Translations under genes and position numbers: made by a program
Assembly: GCF_028622095.1 (NCBI RefSeq)
Contig: NZ_CP115165.1
Span: 1,065,001 to 1,129,000, forward strand
DNA from: Deinococcus aquaticus
GTDB taxonomy: Bacteria; Deinococcota; Deinococci; Deinococcales; Deinococcaceae
Length of the DNA stretch: 64,000 bases
Direction of reading: 5' to 3'
The notes under the pieces: model-generated
The model's input: the letters and a program-made list of their open reading frames with translations, nothing else
Database searches by the model: none
What the model was told of the DNA's origin: nothing
Part shown: in pieces, positions 36,111 through 44,810 of the stretch
How the letters are laid out: each line of letters begins with the position of its first letter
Numbering within the stretch: the first letter of the stretch is position 1

Positions 36111-38261
36111 TCAGGGAGTGGCTTGCGGTTCGGCATCCGGGTCGTCGCGCCGCACCCGCCGCGCGTGCCGCACCTCGGCTGTCACGAAGGTCAGGGTGTT
36201 CAGCACGTACGTCAGGATCAGGGCGCTCAGCAGCGCCGCCTGCGACCCCGCCTGCTCCAGGAACGGCAGGTTCGGGAAGAACACCAGCCCCGTCGCGGGG
36301 GCCAGCGCCGCCATCACGCTGCCCCACGACAGCAGCAGCATCCCGCCCCAGGGGCTGTCCAGCACGCCCGCACCGGGGAGCGCCAGGGCCAGCAGCCGGA
36401 AGCCCGGCGGGCGCGAGCGGCGCAGCGGCGTGACCGTGCGCGGCAGCAGCAGCGCCAGCGCCAGCAGCGCCGTCAGGGCTGCCGATGCCAGCAGCGCCGC
36501 CGACACCCGCGTGCCCACCGCCGGGTTGCCCAGCAGGCCCGCCGGGTCACTCAGGGCCGCGCGCAGCGTGACGCTCAGGTCGCCCGTGACGGCCCGCGTC
36601 ACGCTGCGCTGGTCCGGGTAGCACAGGCGCGGCTCGCCCGGACGGTTGGTCCGCTGGAACTCCAGGGACGCCAACCCCGGATTCAGGCCTAGGTTGAACG
36701 CGGCGGCACTCAGGTCCGGGTTGTCCGACAGCGCCGCGCGGTACAGTTCGCGCGCCTGCGGTTCGTCGCCGCGCACCTGTGCGATCACGCCCAGGTTGTT
36801 GCGGGCGCAGGCGTCGGGCAGCGCCTGCGTGTACAGCGTGCGCGCCAGGCTGTTGTCGCCGTCCAGCTGCGCGGCCAGCCCGCTCAGCAGCGCGGCGTCC
36901 GGGCCGGGGCGCAGCGTCAGGTTCGCCAGCTGCGCGTTCCACCAGCCGCCCCCGTACGTGCCGCTGGACAGCGCCGGGGACTGCAACTGCACGCTGACCT
37001 GACTGGCCCACTGCACGCCGCCCACCGCGCCCACCAGCGCCGCGCCCAGCAGGGTCAGCAGCAGCCGCTCGCCGGGCGACGCGTACGCCACGAACACCCG
37101 CCGCGCCCGCGACAGCGGATGCCGCAGCCACGAGCGGTACCGGCCGCCCAGCGCGCGGGTATCCTCCCGCTGGGCGGGCCACGCGCGGGCCGCCACGGTC
37201 AGCAGGGCCGCCAGCAGCGTCAGCAGCAGTGCCGCCGCTGTCAGGCGCGCCGCGCCGCGCACGCTGTTCAGGCCCTCGGGACCCAGGTTGTACAGCGTGC
37301 CGCCGCGCAGGGACCGCGTGAACTGCCGCCACTCCTCGGCCTCACCCTCGCGGCCCTGCTGTTCCAGAATCTGCGCGTAGCGGGCGTACAGCGCCGGGCC
37401 GCCCTGAAAGCGGGGGTGCAGCTCGCGCAGGTACGTCATCCAGATGTCCGCGCGGGCCAGCCGGTTCTGTTCCAGCAGCGTGCCCACGTACCCGCTGGGA
37501 TTCCCGAACGCGCCCAGCGCCGACCGGGAGATCGGGATGTCCGGGTCCACGCCGCGCGCCGCTGCGTCCCGCCGCGCCCGGTCCAGCGCCAGGTCCGCCG
37601 CCGACGGGAAGCCCGCGCCGTCCAGCCGGGCCGCCAGCTGCACCCAGGCCGGGAACGGCACGCTGACGTTCAGGGCGCGCCGCACGGCACTCAGGGCCGC
37701 GTACGGGTCACCCGGACTGGCCTGCGCCTGCCGCAACGCCAGGAACGGATTCAGCGGGTCCTGCGCGGCCGCCGCCTGCACGTCGGCGGGGAGCACGCTG
37801 TCGGCGGCGCGGGCCAGCCAGCCGGTCACGGTCGCGTCGGGCGGGAACACCACGCGTTCCTGCACACTCAGGGTGCCGGTCTCGCCGGACAGCGTGAAGC
37901 GTTCGTTCACGCCGCTCAGTTGCGTCGTCACGCGCACAACGCCCCCCGAGGCGTCCAGCGAGGTGACCAGTCCCGGCAGGTCCGCGCGGCCCAGCGGCGT
38001 GCCCGTGGCGCTGCTGTACGCGAACACCACCGGCCCCACGCCCAGGTACACGGTCTCGCCGACTTCCAGCGGCCCGGACAGGCTGCCCAGCGCGTCCGGG
38101 TACGAGCGGGACCACAGCAGCTGCGCGCCGTTCTCGGAGCGCAGCGTGCGGTCCTCCAGCACGGCCGTTCCCTGCGCCGTCCCGGTCAGCCCGGCGGTCA
38201 GCAGGCCCACCAGCAGCGCGCTCCGCCGGCCGCGCCGCACCCCGCCGCGCCGCACGTTCAC
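36111..38261 (-). CDS. Large membrane protein with PQQ-like and TPR-like regions, coupled to plsY
   Basis: 716 aa, not a named family. A signal-like segment (residues ~10-30, SALLVGLLTAGLTGTAQG) is followed by a beta-propeller-like region with YLGVGPVVFAYSSATGTPLG (~65-160). TPR-like helices follow (ALYARYAQILEQQGREGEAE). About six hydrophobic segments occupy the second half, with another TPR-like stretch ARNNLGVIAQVRGDEPQARE between them. The GTG start at 38261 overlaps the plsY stop (GTGA), so expression is tied to phospholipid synthesis; any functional link is inference. Confidence 0.75.
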   Translation of the reverse strand: MNVRRGGVRRGRRSALLVGLLTAGLTGTAQGTAVLEDRTLRSENGAQLLWSRSYPDALGSLSGPLEVGETVYLGVGPVVFAYSSATGTPLGRADLPGLVTSLDASGGVVRVTTQLSGVNERFTLSGETGTLSVQERVVFPPDATVTGWLARAADSVLPADVQAAAAQDPLNPFLALRQAQASPGDPYAALSAVRRALNVSVPFPAWVQLAARLDGAGFPSAADLALDRARRDAAARGVDPDIPISRSALGAFGNPSGYVGTLLEQNRLARADIWMTYLRELHPRFQGGPALYARYAQILEQQGREGEAEEWRQFTRSLRGGTLYNLGPEGLNSVRGAARLTAAALLLTLLAALLTVAARAWPAQREDTRALGGRYRSWLRHPLSRARRVFVAYASPGERLLLTLLGAALVGAVGGVQWASQVSVQLQSPALSSGTYGGGWWNAQLANLTLRPGPDAALLSGLAAQLDGDNSLARTLYTQALPDACARNNLGVIAQVRGDEPQARELYRAALSDNPDLSAAAFNLGLNPGLASLEFQRTNRPGEPRLCYPDQRSVTRAVTGDLSVTLRAALSDPAGLLGNPAVGTRVSAALLASAALTALLALALLLPRTVTPLRRSRPPGFRLLALALPGAGVLDSPWGGMLLLSWGSVMAALAPATGLVFFPNLPFLEQAGSQAALLSALILTYVLNTLTFVTAEVRHARRVRRDDPDAEPQATP

Positions 38262-38824
38262 GCGGGCCCTGCCGGGCGCAGCAGCAGGTGCAAGCTGCGC
38301 GCCGCCATGGCCGCCCCGCCCGCCAGCAGTTCCGGCAGGCCCCCGTACCGCGCGGCCACCAGTAGTCCCACCGGCACGGCCACCGCCGCCGCGAACGGCA
38401 CGGCGTTCAGGCCCACGCGCCGCTGCCCCCACGCCCGGTACGCCGGAATGACCAGCGCGGCCGTGCCCAGCAGGGCCAGCAGCGTCAGCGGCGCCAGGAC
38501 CGCCAGCGCCCCCAGCAGCGGCGCGATGCCCGCCCCACCCCGGAACCGGAAGAACACCGGGTAACAGTGCCCCAGCACCACGCCCAGCACGGCCAGCCAG
38601 CCCAGTTCCGGAGCAAACTGCCGTGCGATCAGGGCCGCCAGCACGCCCTTCAGGATGTCGCCGCCCGTCACCAGCGCCGCCGCCGCCGCGCCGTACTGCC
38701 GGTACGTGCCGCTCCCGCCGGGCAGGTCACGCTCGCGGATGTCCGCGCCTCGCGCGCGGGAGTACAGCACGCCCGACACCAGCGAACCCAGCAGGTAGGA
38801 GGACAGCAGGATCAGGGCGGGCAT
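38258..38824 (-). CDS. plsY: Glycerol-3-phosphate acyltransferase PlsY
   Basis: 188 aa integral membrane enzyme that acylates glycerol-3-phosphate using acyl-phosphate, the first step of phospholipid synthesis. Motifs are LLSSYLLGSLVSGVLYSR, LPGGSGTYRQYG (usually GSGNxGxTN, so the second half varies), VVLGHCYPVFFRFRGGAGIA and several hydrophobic helices. The stop overlaps the start of the downstream large membrane protein. Confidence 0.85.
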   Translation of the reverse strand: MPALILLSSYLLGSLVSGVLYSRARGADIRERDLPGGSGTYRQYGAAAAALVTGGDILKGVLAALIARQFAPELGWLAVLGVVLGHCYPVFFRFRGGAGIAPLLGALAVLAPLTLLALLGTAALVIPAYRAWGQRRVGLNAVPFAAAVAVPVGLLVAARYGGLPELLAGGAAMAARSLHLLLRPAGPA

Positions 38825-38833
38825 ACGCGCGGC

Positions 38834-38839
38834 ATTCTA
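38834..38839 (-). promoter_or_regulatory. -10 box (TAGAAT) for plsY
   Basis: TAGAAT, nine nt, ATG at 38824. Confidence 0.4.
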
Positions 38840-38905
38840 CCCGGCTTCCGCACGGTGCCGCCCGGTGCGGAAGCGGATGGACCGGTGGCTGGCGGGGCCG
38901 GGTTC

Positions 38906-38911
38906 TACACT
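38906..38911 (+). promoter_or_regulatory. Leaderless-type -10 box (TACACT) for the ThiF-family gene
   Basis: TACACT, six nt, ATG at 38918. Confidence 0.5.
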
Positions 38912-38917
38912 CGGCGC

Positions 38918-39715
<798 letters not shown>

Positions 39716-39741
39716 CGTTCGCCTGGGGCGGCGTTCACCGC

Positions 39742-39769
39742 TTGACGGGTATCAATAGTGTGTTAGTGT
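39742..39769 (+). promoter_or_regulatory. Sigma-70-type promoter of the HU gene
   Basis: -35 TTGACG (39742-39747), 16-bp spacer, -10 TAGTGT (39764-39769). It gives a ~45-nt AT-rich leader, in contrast to the leaderless pattern of most genes here. Confidence 0.6.
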
Positions 39770-39819
39770 TCATTTGAGCCAAAAATTCATTGCTCAATTC
39801 AGTTCCCGGAGGTTCCCGC

Positions 39820-40173
39820 ATGGCCAAGAGCACCAAGCCCGCCGCGAAGAAACCCGCCACCCGCCCGGCCAAAGCCGCCCCGAAGGCTGCCGACGCCGGG
39901 AAGATCGCCAAGACGCAGATCATCGACATGGTCGCCGAGCGTACCACCCTGAACAAGAAACAGGCGGGCGAGGCGGTCAGCACCCTGGTCGACTGCGTGA
40001 TCGGCGCGCTGCGCAGCGGCACCAGCGTGGGACTACCGGGCCTGGGAACGCTGAGCATCGCACAGACCGCCGCCCGGACCGGCGTGAAACCCGGCACCAG
40101 CGAGCGCATCACCATTCCCGCCGGGAAGAAGGTGCGCTTCAAGGTCGCCACCACCCTCAAGGGCGACCTGTAA
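39820..40173 (+). CDS. HU-type nucleoid DNA-binding protein
   Basis: 117 aa. Residues 1-28 form a Lys/Ala/Pro-rich extension ([20 protein letters not shown]) characteristic of Deinococcus HU. The HU body follows, with [24 protein letters not shown]-like '[12 protein letters not shown]', the beta-arm region [20 protein letters not shown] and [11 protein letters not shown]. It compacts the nucleoid. GGAGG before the ATG sets the start. A strong terminator follows. Confidence 0.94.
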   Translation: MAKSTKPAAKKPATRPAKAAPKAADAGKIAKTQIIDMVAERTTLNKKQAGEAVSTLVDCVIGALRSGTSVGLPGLGTLSIAQTAARTGVKPGTSERITIPAGKKVRFKVATTLKGDL

Positions 40174-40198
40174 CAGCCGCCTGACCGCCAGTTGGGCC

Positions 40199-40235
40199 AG
40201 AGGGGGGCCGGGACCGCGTGTCCCGGCCCCCCTCT
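40199..40235 (+). terminator. Strong hairpin terminator after HU
   Basis: A 15-bp perfect stem (40199-40213 with 40221-40235) around a 7-nt loop, followed by TGTTGT. Very GC-rich. Confidence 0.8.
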
Positions 40236-40245
40236 GTTGTCCCTG

Positions 40246-40812
40246 TTACGGGTGTCCTGAGCGGCGGGGGCGGCCCAGCCACTGTTCCAGTTGCCCGCCG
40301 GGGTGCAGGCGGTGGGCGTGCAGGGTCACGCGGGCGTGCGGGTCCAGCCCCTGTTCCAGCCACTGGGGCAGGGGCAGGCGGTCGAGTTCGTCGGCGAGGT
40401 TCAGCTGTTCGCGCACCTGCCCGGCCTGCACGACCAGCAGGGTGCCGTTCGTCCAGTTCAGCAGGGCGCGTCCCAGCGCCGCCGGGGCCTGCGGGCGGGG
40501 CGTGCCGGGCAGCATCAGGGCGTGCCGGGCCAGTTCCAGGGGAACGCCGCGCAGCGTGCCGCCGTCACTCCAGGGGGAGGCGCGCACCTGCCGCCCGGCG
40601 CAGCGGTAGGTCAGGTGTGCACCCAGCAGGCGGGCGCTGTCGTGCAGCACGGCGCCCAGCGTGTCTGGGGGGGTGCGGGCGTGCAGGTGCAGCAGCCGGG
40701 CGTCCAGGCGGCCCAGGGCCGCGCCGCGCATCTCGGCCGCCCACTGCGGCGGGTAGAAGGCGACGGTCAGGTGGGTGCTGGGGCCGCCCTGCTGGGCGGG
40801 ATGGGAATCCAT
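40246..40812 (-). CDS. Hypothetical protein
   Basis: 188 aa, unrecognised. No signal or membrane segment. Conserved-looking stretches are STHLTVAFYPPQWAAEMRG, TLGAVLHDSARLLGAHLTY and ALLNWTNGTLLVVQAGQV. The start at 40812 (MDSHPAQQGG) has AAGG four nt upstream; a longer reading to 41013 is compositionally poor. It converges with the HU gene across the terminator. Confidence 0.65.
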   Translation of the reverse strand: MDSHPAQQGGPSTHLTVAFYPPQWAAEMRGAALGRLDARLLHLHARTPPDTLGAVLHDSARLLGAHLTYRCAGRQVRASPWSDGGTLRGVPLELARHALMLPGTPRPQAPAALGRALLNWTNGTLLVVQAGQVREQLNLADELDRLPLPQWLEQGLDPHARVTLHAHRLHPGGQLEQWLGRPRRSGHP

Positions 40813-41074
40813 GCGTACCTTCCAGGGGGGTGTGCGAGAGGACGGTGGGGTGAAGCGGTGAGCGTGAAGGTGGCGGGCCGGTCGGTGGCAGCAGGCAGTG
40901 GCCGCCCAGGGCGCGCCGTGGGGTTGAGTTGTGGATGCCCCCATGCTGACACGTCCGGCGGCCCGGGTGTGCCGCAGGCACCGGGCGCCCGCGCGTGCAC
41001 CCGCATGGGTCACCCCCGCACGGCACCCGCGTGAAATGGTGGGGGCGGGCGTGGGTGGCGGCGCGCGCCCCTGC

Positions 41075-41080
41075 TACCCT
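41075..41080 (+). promoter_or_regulatory. Leaderless-type -10 box (TACCCT) for the gene at 41088
   Basis: TACCCT, seven nt, ATG at 41088. Confidence 0.5.
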
Positions 41081-41087
41081 GCTTTGC

Positions 41088-41492
41088 ATGACTGACGCTG
41101 CTGTTCGCGCGAAACTCACGGCCCTCGTTCCGGCCCTGCGGCATTTTCACGCCGCGCTGCTGGACTTCACGAAAAGTGATTACGAGTTCCTGAACGGCCC
41201 GGTCGGTGGGCCGTTCGAGCTGTACTCGCTGGTGATGAACCACCCGCAGTTCCAGTGGCTGCGGCCCCTGTCGGGCCTGATGGCCACGCTGGACGAGGTG
41301 CTGGACGCTAAGGACACGACCCTGACCGAACGGAACGTGACCGACATCCGTCAGGCGCTGGGACTGCTGTTCGCCGAGACCGACACGCGCTTCGCGGAGT
41401 TCCGGGGCGGATACAACCGCGCCCGCACGGACCTGCGTGTCCGCGAGACCGAGGCGAAGTGGCGCGAGATCCTGCACAGCCTGGAAGCCTGA
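41088..41492 (+). CDS. Conserved hypothetical protein upstream of pth
   Basis: 134 aa, mostly alpha-helical and acidic/neutral: RAKLTALVPALRHFHAALLD, ELYSLVMNHPQFQWLRPLSG and TDIRQALGLLFAETDTRFAE. No named family recognised. It lies 12 nt before pth, so the two are co-transcribed; a translation- or RNA-related role is only a guess from that. Confidence 0.75.
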   Translation: MTDAAVRAKLTALVPALRHFHAALLDFTKSDYEFLNGPVGGPFELYSLVMNHPQFQWLRPLSGLMATLDEVLDAKDTTLTERNVTDIRQALGLLFAETDTRFAEFRGGYNRARTDLRVRETEAKWREILHSLEA

Positions 41493-41504
41493 GGACCGCC
41501 GCCC

Positions 41505-42227
41505 GTGAAACTGGTGGTGGGCCTGGGCAATCCGGGGGTTGGGTACGCGCAGACGCGGCACAACGTGGGCTGGCTGGTCGTCGACGAGGTCGCGCGCCGC
41601 GCCGGGGCCACGTGGCGCAAGGAAGGCAAGGACGCCGAGGTGGCCGAGGTGCGCCTGGGACCGGGGGCGGGCGAGAAGGTGCTGCTGGTCAAACCGCTGA
41701 CGTTCATGAACGCGTCGGGCAAGGCGGTCACGCCGCTGATGTCGTTCTACAAGCTGGACGGCGCGGACCTGCTGGTCGTGCAGGATGACCTGGACAGTCC
41801 GTTCGGGCTGCTGAAGCTCCGCATGGGTGGGCGGCACGGCGGGCAGAACGGCCTGCGGGACATCATCCGGCTGCTGGGGCACGAGGCGTTCGCGCGCCTG
41901 AAGATCGGCATCTCGCGGCCCCCGGCGGGCTGGGCGGTGCCGGACTGGGTGCTGAGCCGCTGGCGTGAGGAGGAGAAGGGTGACCTGACCGAACTGGTGC
42001 GGCTGGGCGCGAACGCCGTCGGGGTCTGGGCGGCGTCCGGGCTGGCTGAGGCGCAGGGGCAGTTCAACGGCACGGACCTGCGCCCGCCGCCTCCACCCCC
42101 ACCCCCGAAACCGGCATCCCCGAAACCCGCGCCTGCGTCCGTCCCGTCAGCAGGGACCACGCCGGTCAGCGCGCCGGGCGGGGCGGGGCATACTGGCGGG
42201 CATGTCGAAAACCCGGAAGAAGGATAG
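41505..42227 (+). CDS. pth: Peptidyl-tRNA hydrolase with a Pro-rich C-terminal extension
   Basis: 240 aa; the Pth fold occupies residues 1-185 and the family is usually ~190 aa. Pth recycles peptidyl-tRNA dropped from ribosomes. Motifs are [20 protein letters not shown] (catalytic His), [25 protein letters not shown] (Asp) and [15 protein letters not shown]. The extra ~50 residues ([20 protein letters not shown]) are low-complexity, and the last 26 nt overlap the next gene. GTG start. Confidence 0.93.
   Translation: MKLVVGLGNPGVGYAQTRHNVGWLVVDEVARRAGATWRKEGKDAEVAEVRLGPGAGEKVLLVKPLTFMNASGKAVTPLMSFYKLDGADLLVVQDDLDSPFGLLKLRMGGRHGGQNGLRDIIRLLGHEAFARLKIGISRPPAGWAVPDWVLSRWREEEKGDLTELVRLGANAVGVWAASGLAEAQGQFNGTDLRPPPPPPPPKPASPKPAPASVPSAGTTPVSAPGGAGHTGGHVENPEEG
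42189..42194 (+). promoter_or_regulatory. Possible internal -10 box (CATACT) for the M42 peptidase
   Basis: CATACT, seven nt, ATG at 42202, lying inside the 3' end of pth. Confidence 0.35.
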
Positions 42228-43290
42228 GAAGGCTCCCTCCGTCCCCGAACTGCGCCTGGACGTGCTGATGCACCTGTCGGACCTGCCCGGCGTGCCCGGA
42301 CAGGAGGACGCCGTGCGTGACTTCGTGCTGGCCGAACTGGAAGGACTGGCCGACGAGGTCCGCGTGGACGCCATGGGCAACGTGATCGCCCGCCGCGCCG
42401 CCCGCCCGCCCAGGAAGGGCGAGGTGGCCGAGCGCGTGATGATCAGCGCGCACATGGACGAGATCGGCTTCCTGGTGCGCTTCATCGACGACCGGGGCTT
42501 CCTGCGCGTGCAGGCGCTGGGCGGTTTCGACACCCGCAACCTGTTCGCGCGTGACGTGACCGTGCACGCGCGCGGCGGGGCGCTGCCCGGCATCCTGACG
42601 CCCGGCGGCAAGCCCGTGCACATCGCGACTCCTGAGGAACGCAAGAAGATCCCGGAAGTCAAGGAGTTCTTCATCGACCTGGGCCTGAGCGCCGACGAGG
42701 TCCGCGCGCAGGTGCGGATCGGGGACATGGTCACGCTGGATCAGTCGGCCCGCCGGGTCGGGCGGCTGGTGTGCGGCAAGGCCATGGATGACCGCGCCAG
42801 CGTGTTTCTGCTGCTCGAAACGCTGCGCGCCCTGCGCGGCCAGGACCTGCGGCACGAACTGATCGCGGTGTTCAGCACCCAGGAGGAGGTCGGTCTGCGC
42901 GGCGCGATCACCGCCGCGTACGGCGCTGAGCCCACGGTTGGCATCGGTCTGGACGTGACACTGGCTGTCGACACGCCCGGCGTGGCCCCGGACGAGGCCG
43001 TGACGCAGGTGGGCCAGGGCATCGGCATCAAGGTGTTCGATTCCAGCATGATCTCGCACCGCGCGCTCGTCGAGCAGTTCTGGGATCTGGCGCAGGACCG
43101 GGGCATTCCCGCGCAACTGGAGGTGCTGGCCCTGGGCGGCACGGACGGCGCGGCCATCCAGCGCAGCCGGGGCGGCGTGCCCACCCTGACCCTCAGCCTC
43201 CCCACCCGCTACATCCACACCGTCGTGGAGGCCGTGCACGAGACCGACCTGCGCGCCGGGGTGGACCTGCTGGTCGCGTACCTGCGCTGA
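42202..43290 (+). CDS. M42 family metallopeptidase (glutamyl aminopeptidase/TET-like)
   Basis: 362 aa cytosolic dizinc aminopeptidase. Metal and catalytic residues are in [13 protein letters not shown] (His), [16 protein letters not shown] (bridging Asp), [11 protein letters not shown] (catalytic Glu) and [14 protein letters not shown]. The final metal His is in [19 protein letters not shown] aminopeptidases assemble as dodecamers and trim oligopeptides. Overlaps pth by 26 nt. Confidence 0.93.
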   Translation: MSKTRKKDRKAPSVPELRLDVLMHLSDLPGVPGQEDAVRDFVLAELEGLADEVRVDAMGNVIARRAARPPRKGEVAERVMISAHMDEIGFLVRFIDDRGFLRVQALGGFDTRNLFARDVTVHARGGALPGILTPGGKPVHIATPEERKKIPEVKEFFIDLGLSADEVRAQVRIGDMVTLDQSARRVGRLVCGKAMDDRASVFLLLETLRALRGQDLRHELIAVFSTQEEVGLRGAITAAYGAEPTVGIGLDVTLAVDTPGVAPDEAVTQVGQGIGIKVFDSSMISHRALVEQFWDLAQDRGIPAQLEVLALGGTDGAAIQRSRGGVPTLTLSLPTRYIHTVVEAVHETDLRAGVDLLVAYLR

Positions 43291-43406
43291 CACGAGCCCG
43301 CCCCTCCCCCCGGACTTGCACTGCCCGGACTTTCACGGTCTGGCCTCCACTGCCCCCGGTGGGGCCGGAAGCCGGGGGGGGTGGAACGCCCCCTCACGGC
43401 GGCGCG

Positions 43407-43412
43407 TACTGT
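43407..43412 (+). promoter_or_regulatory. Leaderless-type -10 box (TACTGT) for the DUF4126 gene
   Basis: TACTGT, seven nt, ATG at 43420. Confidence 0.5.
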
Positions 43413-43419
43413 GGGGCGT

Positions 43420-43977
43420 ATGGAACTGCTCTCCGGTCTGCTGTCCTCGCTGGGCCTGTCGGGCGCGGCGGGCCTGAACGCCTTCGTGCCGCTGCTGCTG
43501 GTGGGCCTGCTGTCCCGTTTCGGGGTACTGGGCCTGAATGAACCCTTCGACCTGCTAGGCAACACCTGGGTGCTGGTGGGCATAGGTGTGCTGGGCCTGC
43601 TGGATTTCGTGGGCGACAAGATTCCGGGTGTGGATCACGCGCTGCACCTGCTGGGCGGCGTGGTGAACACGGCGGCCGGCGCGGTGCTGTTCGCCTCGCA
43701 GTCCGGCGTGGCCGACATACCCCCGGCCCTGAGCATGGCGCTGGGCCTGATCGTGGCGGGCGGCGTGCACGCCACGCGCACGGCGGTGCGGCCGGTGGCG
43801 ACCGCCACGACTGGCGGCCTGGGGAACCCGGTCGTCAGCGGTGTCGAGGACGGTACGAGTGTGCTGCTCAGCGTGCTGGCTGTGTTCGCGCCGGTGCTGG
43901 GAGCCGTGCTGCTGGCCGTGGTGGTCGTGCTGGCCGTGCGCTTCTGGACAAGGCTGCGGCCCCACCGGTTGGTGTAG
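43420..43977 (+). CDS. DUF4126 family membrane protein
   Basis: 185 aa with about five hydrophobic segments. Family blocks are LSGAAGLNAFVPLLLVGLLS, LGLLDFVGDKIPGVDHAL and GGLGNPVVSGVEDGTSVLLS. Function is unknown. The start at 43420 has a leaderless-type promoter; an in-frame start further upstream is not supported. Confidence 0.85.
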   Translation: MELLSGLLSSLGLSGAAGLNAFVPLLLVGLLSRFGVLGLNEPFDLLGNTWVLVGIGVLGLLDFVGDKIPGVDHALHLLGGVVNTAAGAVLFASQSGVADIPPALSMALGLIVAGGVHATRTAVRPVATATTGGLGNPVVSGVEDGTSVLLSVLAVFAPVLGAVLLAVVVVLAVRFWTRLRPHRLV

Positions 43978-44047
43978 GTCCGGCTGCGCTGTAGGCCCGG
44001 CAGAGGGTGCGCGGGCTGCACACCTACAGACACCAGAACACCTGATG

Positions 44048-44080
44048 GCGCGGCCGTCCTTTTCCCGGGGACGGCCGCGC
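44048..44080 (+). terminator. Hairpin after the DUF4126 gene
   Basis: A 12-bp perfect stem, GCGCGGCCGTCC paired with GGACGGCCGCGC, with a 9-nt T/C-rich loop. No U tract follows. Confidence 0.6.
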
Positions 44081-44261
44081 GCCTGTGTTGTGCGGTGGCC
44101 GCAGGGGAGGGGAGAGGGGGCTAAGGGCTGGCGCCTGCCACGATTTCGTTCAGCTGCCGTGCAATCTGTACGTGAAATTCGGTCGCACGGGCAGCCCTGG
44201 GCCAACAGAACGCGTTTTTAGGGGAAGATGACGCAATCCGTCCGGCGAAATCTAGCCAAAT

Positions 44262-44280
44262 TGTCAGAAATATTTTGACA
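44262..44280. promoter_or_regulatory. Inverted repeat TGTCA-9 nt-TGACA overlapping the -35 box: candidate nitrogen-control operator
   Basis: TGTCA (44262-44266) and TGACA (44276-44280), the latter being part of the TTGACA -35 hexamer, in a locally AT-rich stretch. Confidence 0.5.
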
Positions 44281-44303
44281 TTCTGCACATCTGTCTCTAA
44301 GCT
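44275..44303 (+). promoter_or_regulatory. Sigma-70-type promoter of the P-II/amt cluster
   Basis: -35 TTGACA, exactly 17 bp, -10 TAAGCT. It gives a ~47-nt leader with a strong AAAGGAG ribosome site before ATG 44357. Confidence 0.8.
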
Positions 44304-44356
44304 CGGGGTATGCAGGGATGCAACCACTGCAAATTGAGCTGCAAAAAGGAGACGCC

Positions 44357-44728
44357 ATGAAACTGGTCACGGCTGTCATCAGGCCCGAGAGGGTCCAGCA
44401 GGTGAAAGAAGCGCTGTTCCAGGCCGGTATCAGCGGCATCACGCTCTCCCGCGTCAGCGGGCACGGCGGCGAACAGGAGATCGTGGAGCACTACCGCGGC
44501 ACCCGCGTCATGGTCGAGTTCCGTGACAAGGTCGAAGTCCGCATGGCCGTCAGCGAACCCTTCGTGCAGGCCGCCATCGAGGCCATCTGCAAGGGCGCCC
44601 GGACCGGCGAGGTCGGCGACGGCAAGATCTTCGTGCAGTCCCTGGACCGCGTGGTCCGCATCCGCACGGGCGAGGAAGGGACGGCGGCCCTGACGCCCGT
44701 CACCGAAACCCGCCTGGCTCCGGCCTGA
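44357..44728 (+). CDS. Nitrogen regulatory P-II protein, copy 1
   Basis: 123 aa, a trimeric sensor of 2-oxoglutarate/ATP/ADP that plugs ammonium transporters when nitrogen is plentiful. It begins MKLVTAVIRPERVQQVKEAL. The T-loop (residues ~37-55, SGHGGEQEIVEHYRGTRVMV) keeps the Tyr at the GlnB Tyr51 position. The C-terminal part has ARTGEVGDGKIFVQSLDRVV, the P-II B-loop signature. It lies 82 nt upstream of an amt gene, so it is probably GlnK-like. Confidence 0.93.
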   Translation: MKLVTAVIRPERVQQVKEALFQAGISGITLSRVSGHGGEQEIVEHYRGTRVMVEFRDKVEVRMAVSEPFVQAAIEAICKGARTGEVGDGKIFVQSLDRVVRIRTGEEGTAALTPVTETRLAPA

Positions 44729-44810
44729 ACCAACCCGGCCCGACCCAACCCGGCCTGACCCGCCCCCCCTTCGGATCTCCCGACTTCAGGCCCCTCCAAG
44801 GAGAGTGACC

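Larger units (their letters stand above)
43978..44356. other. 378-bp region upstream of the first P-II gene
   Basis: Holds the DUF4126 hairpin, then ~150 bp with a possible minus-strand coding remnant (see findings), then an AT-richer control region with an inverted repeat and a sigma-70-type promoter, and a leader ending in AAAAAGGAG. Confidence 0.6.

Noticed and set aside
40813..41013. N-terminal extension of the hypothetical protein at 40812
   Set aside because: The extra residues are His/Arg/Thr-rich without structure, and an AAGG ribosome site marks the ATG at 40812.
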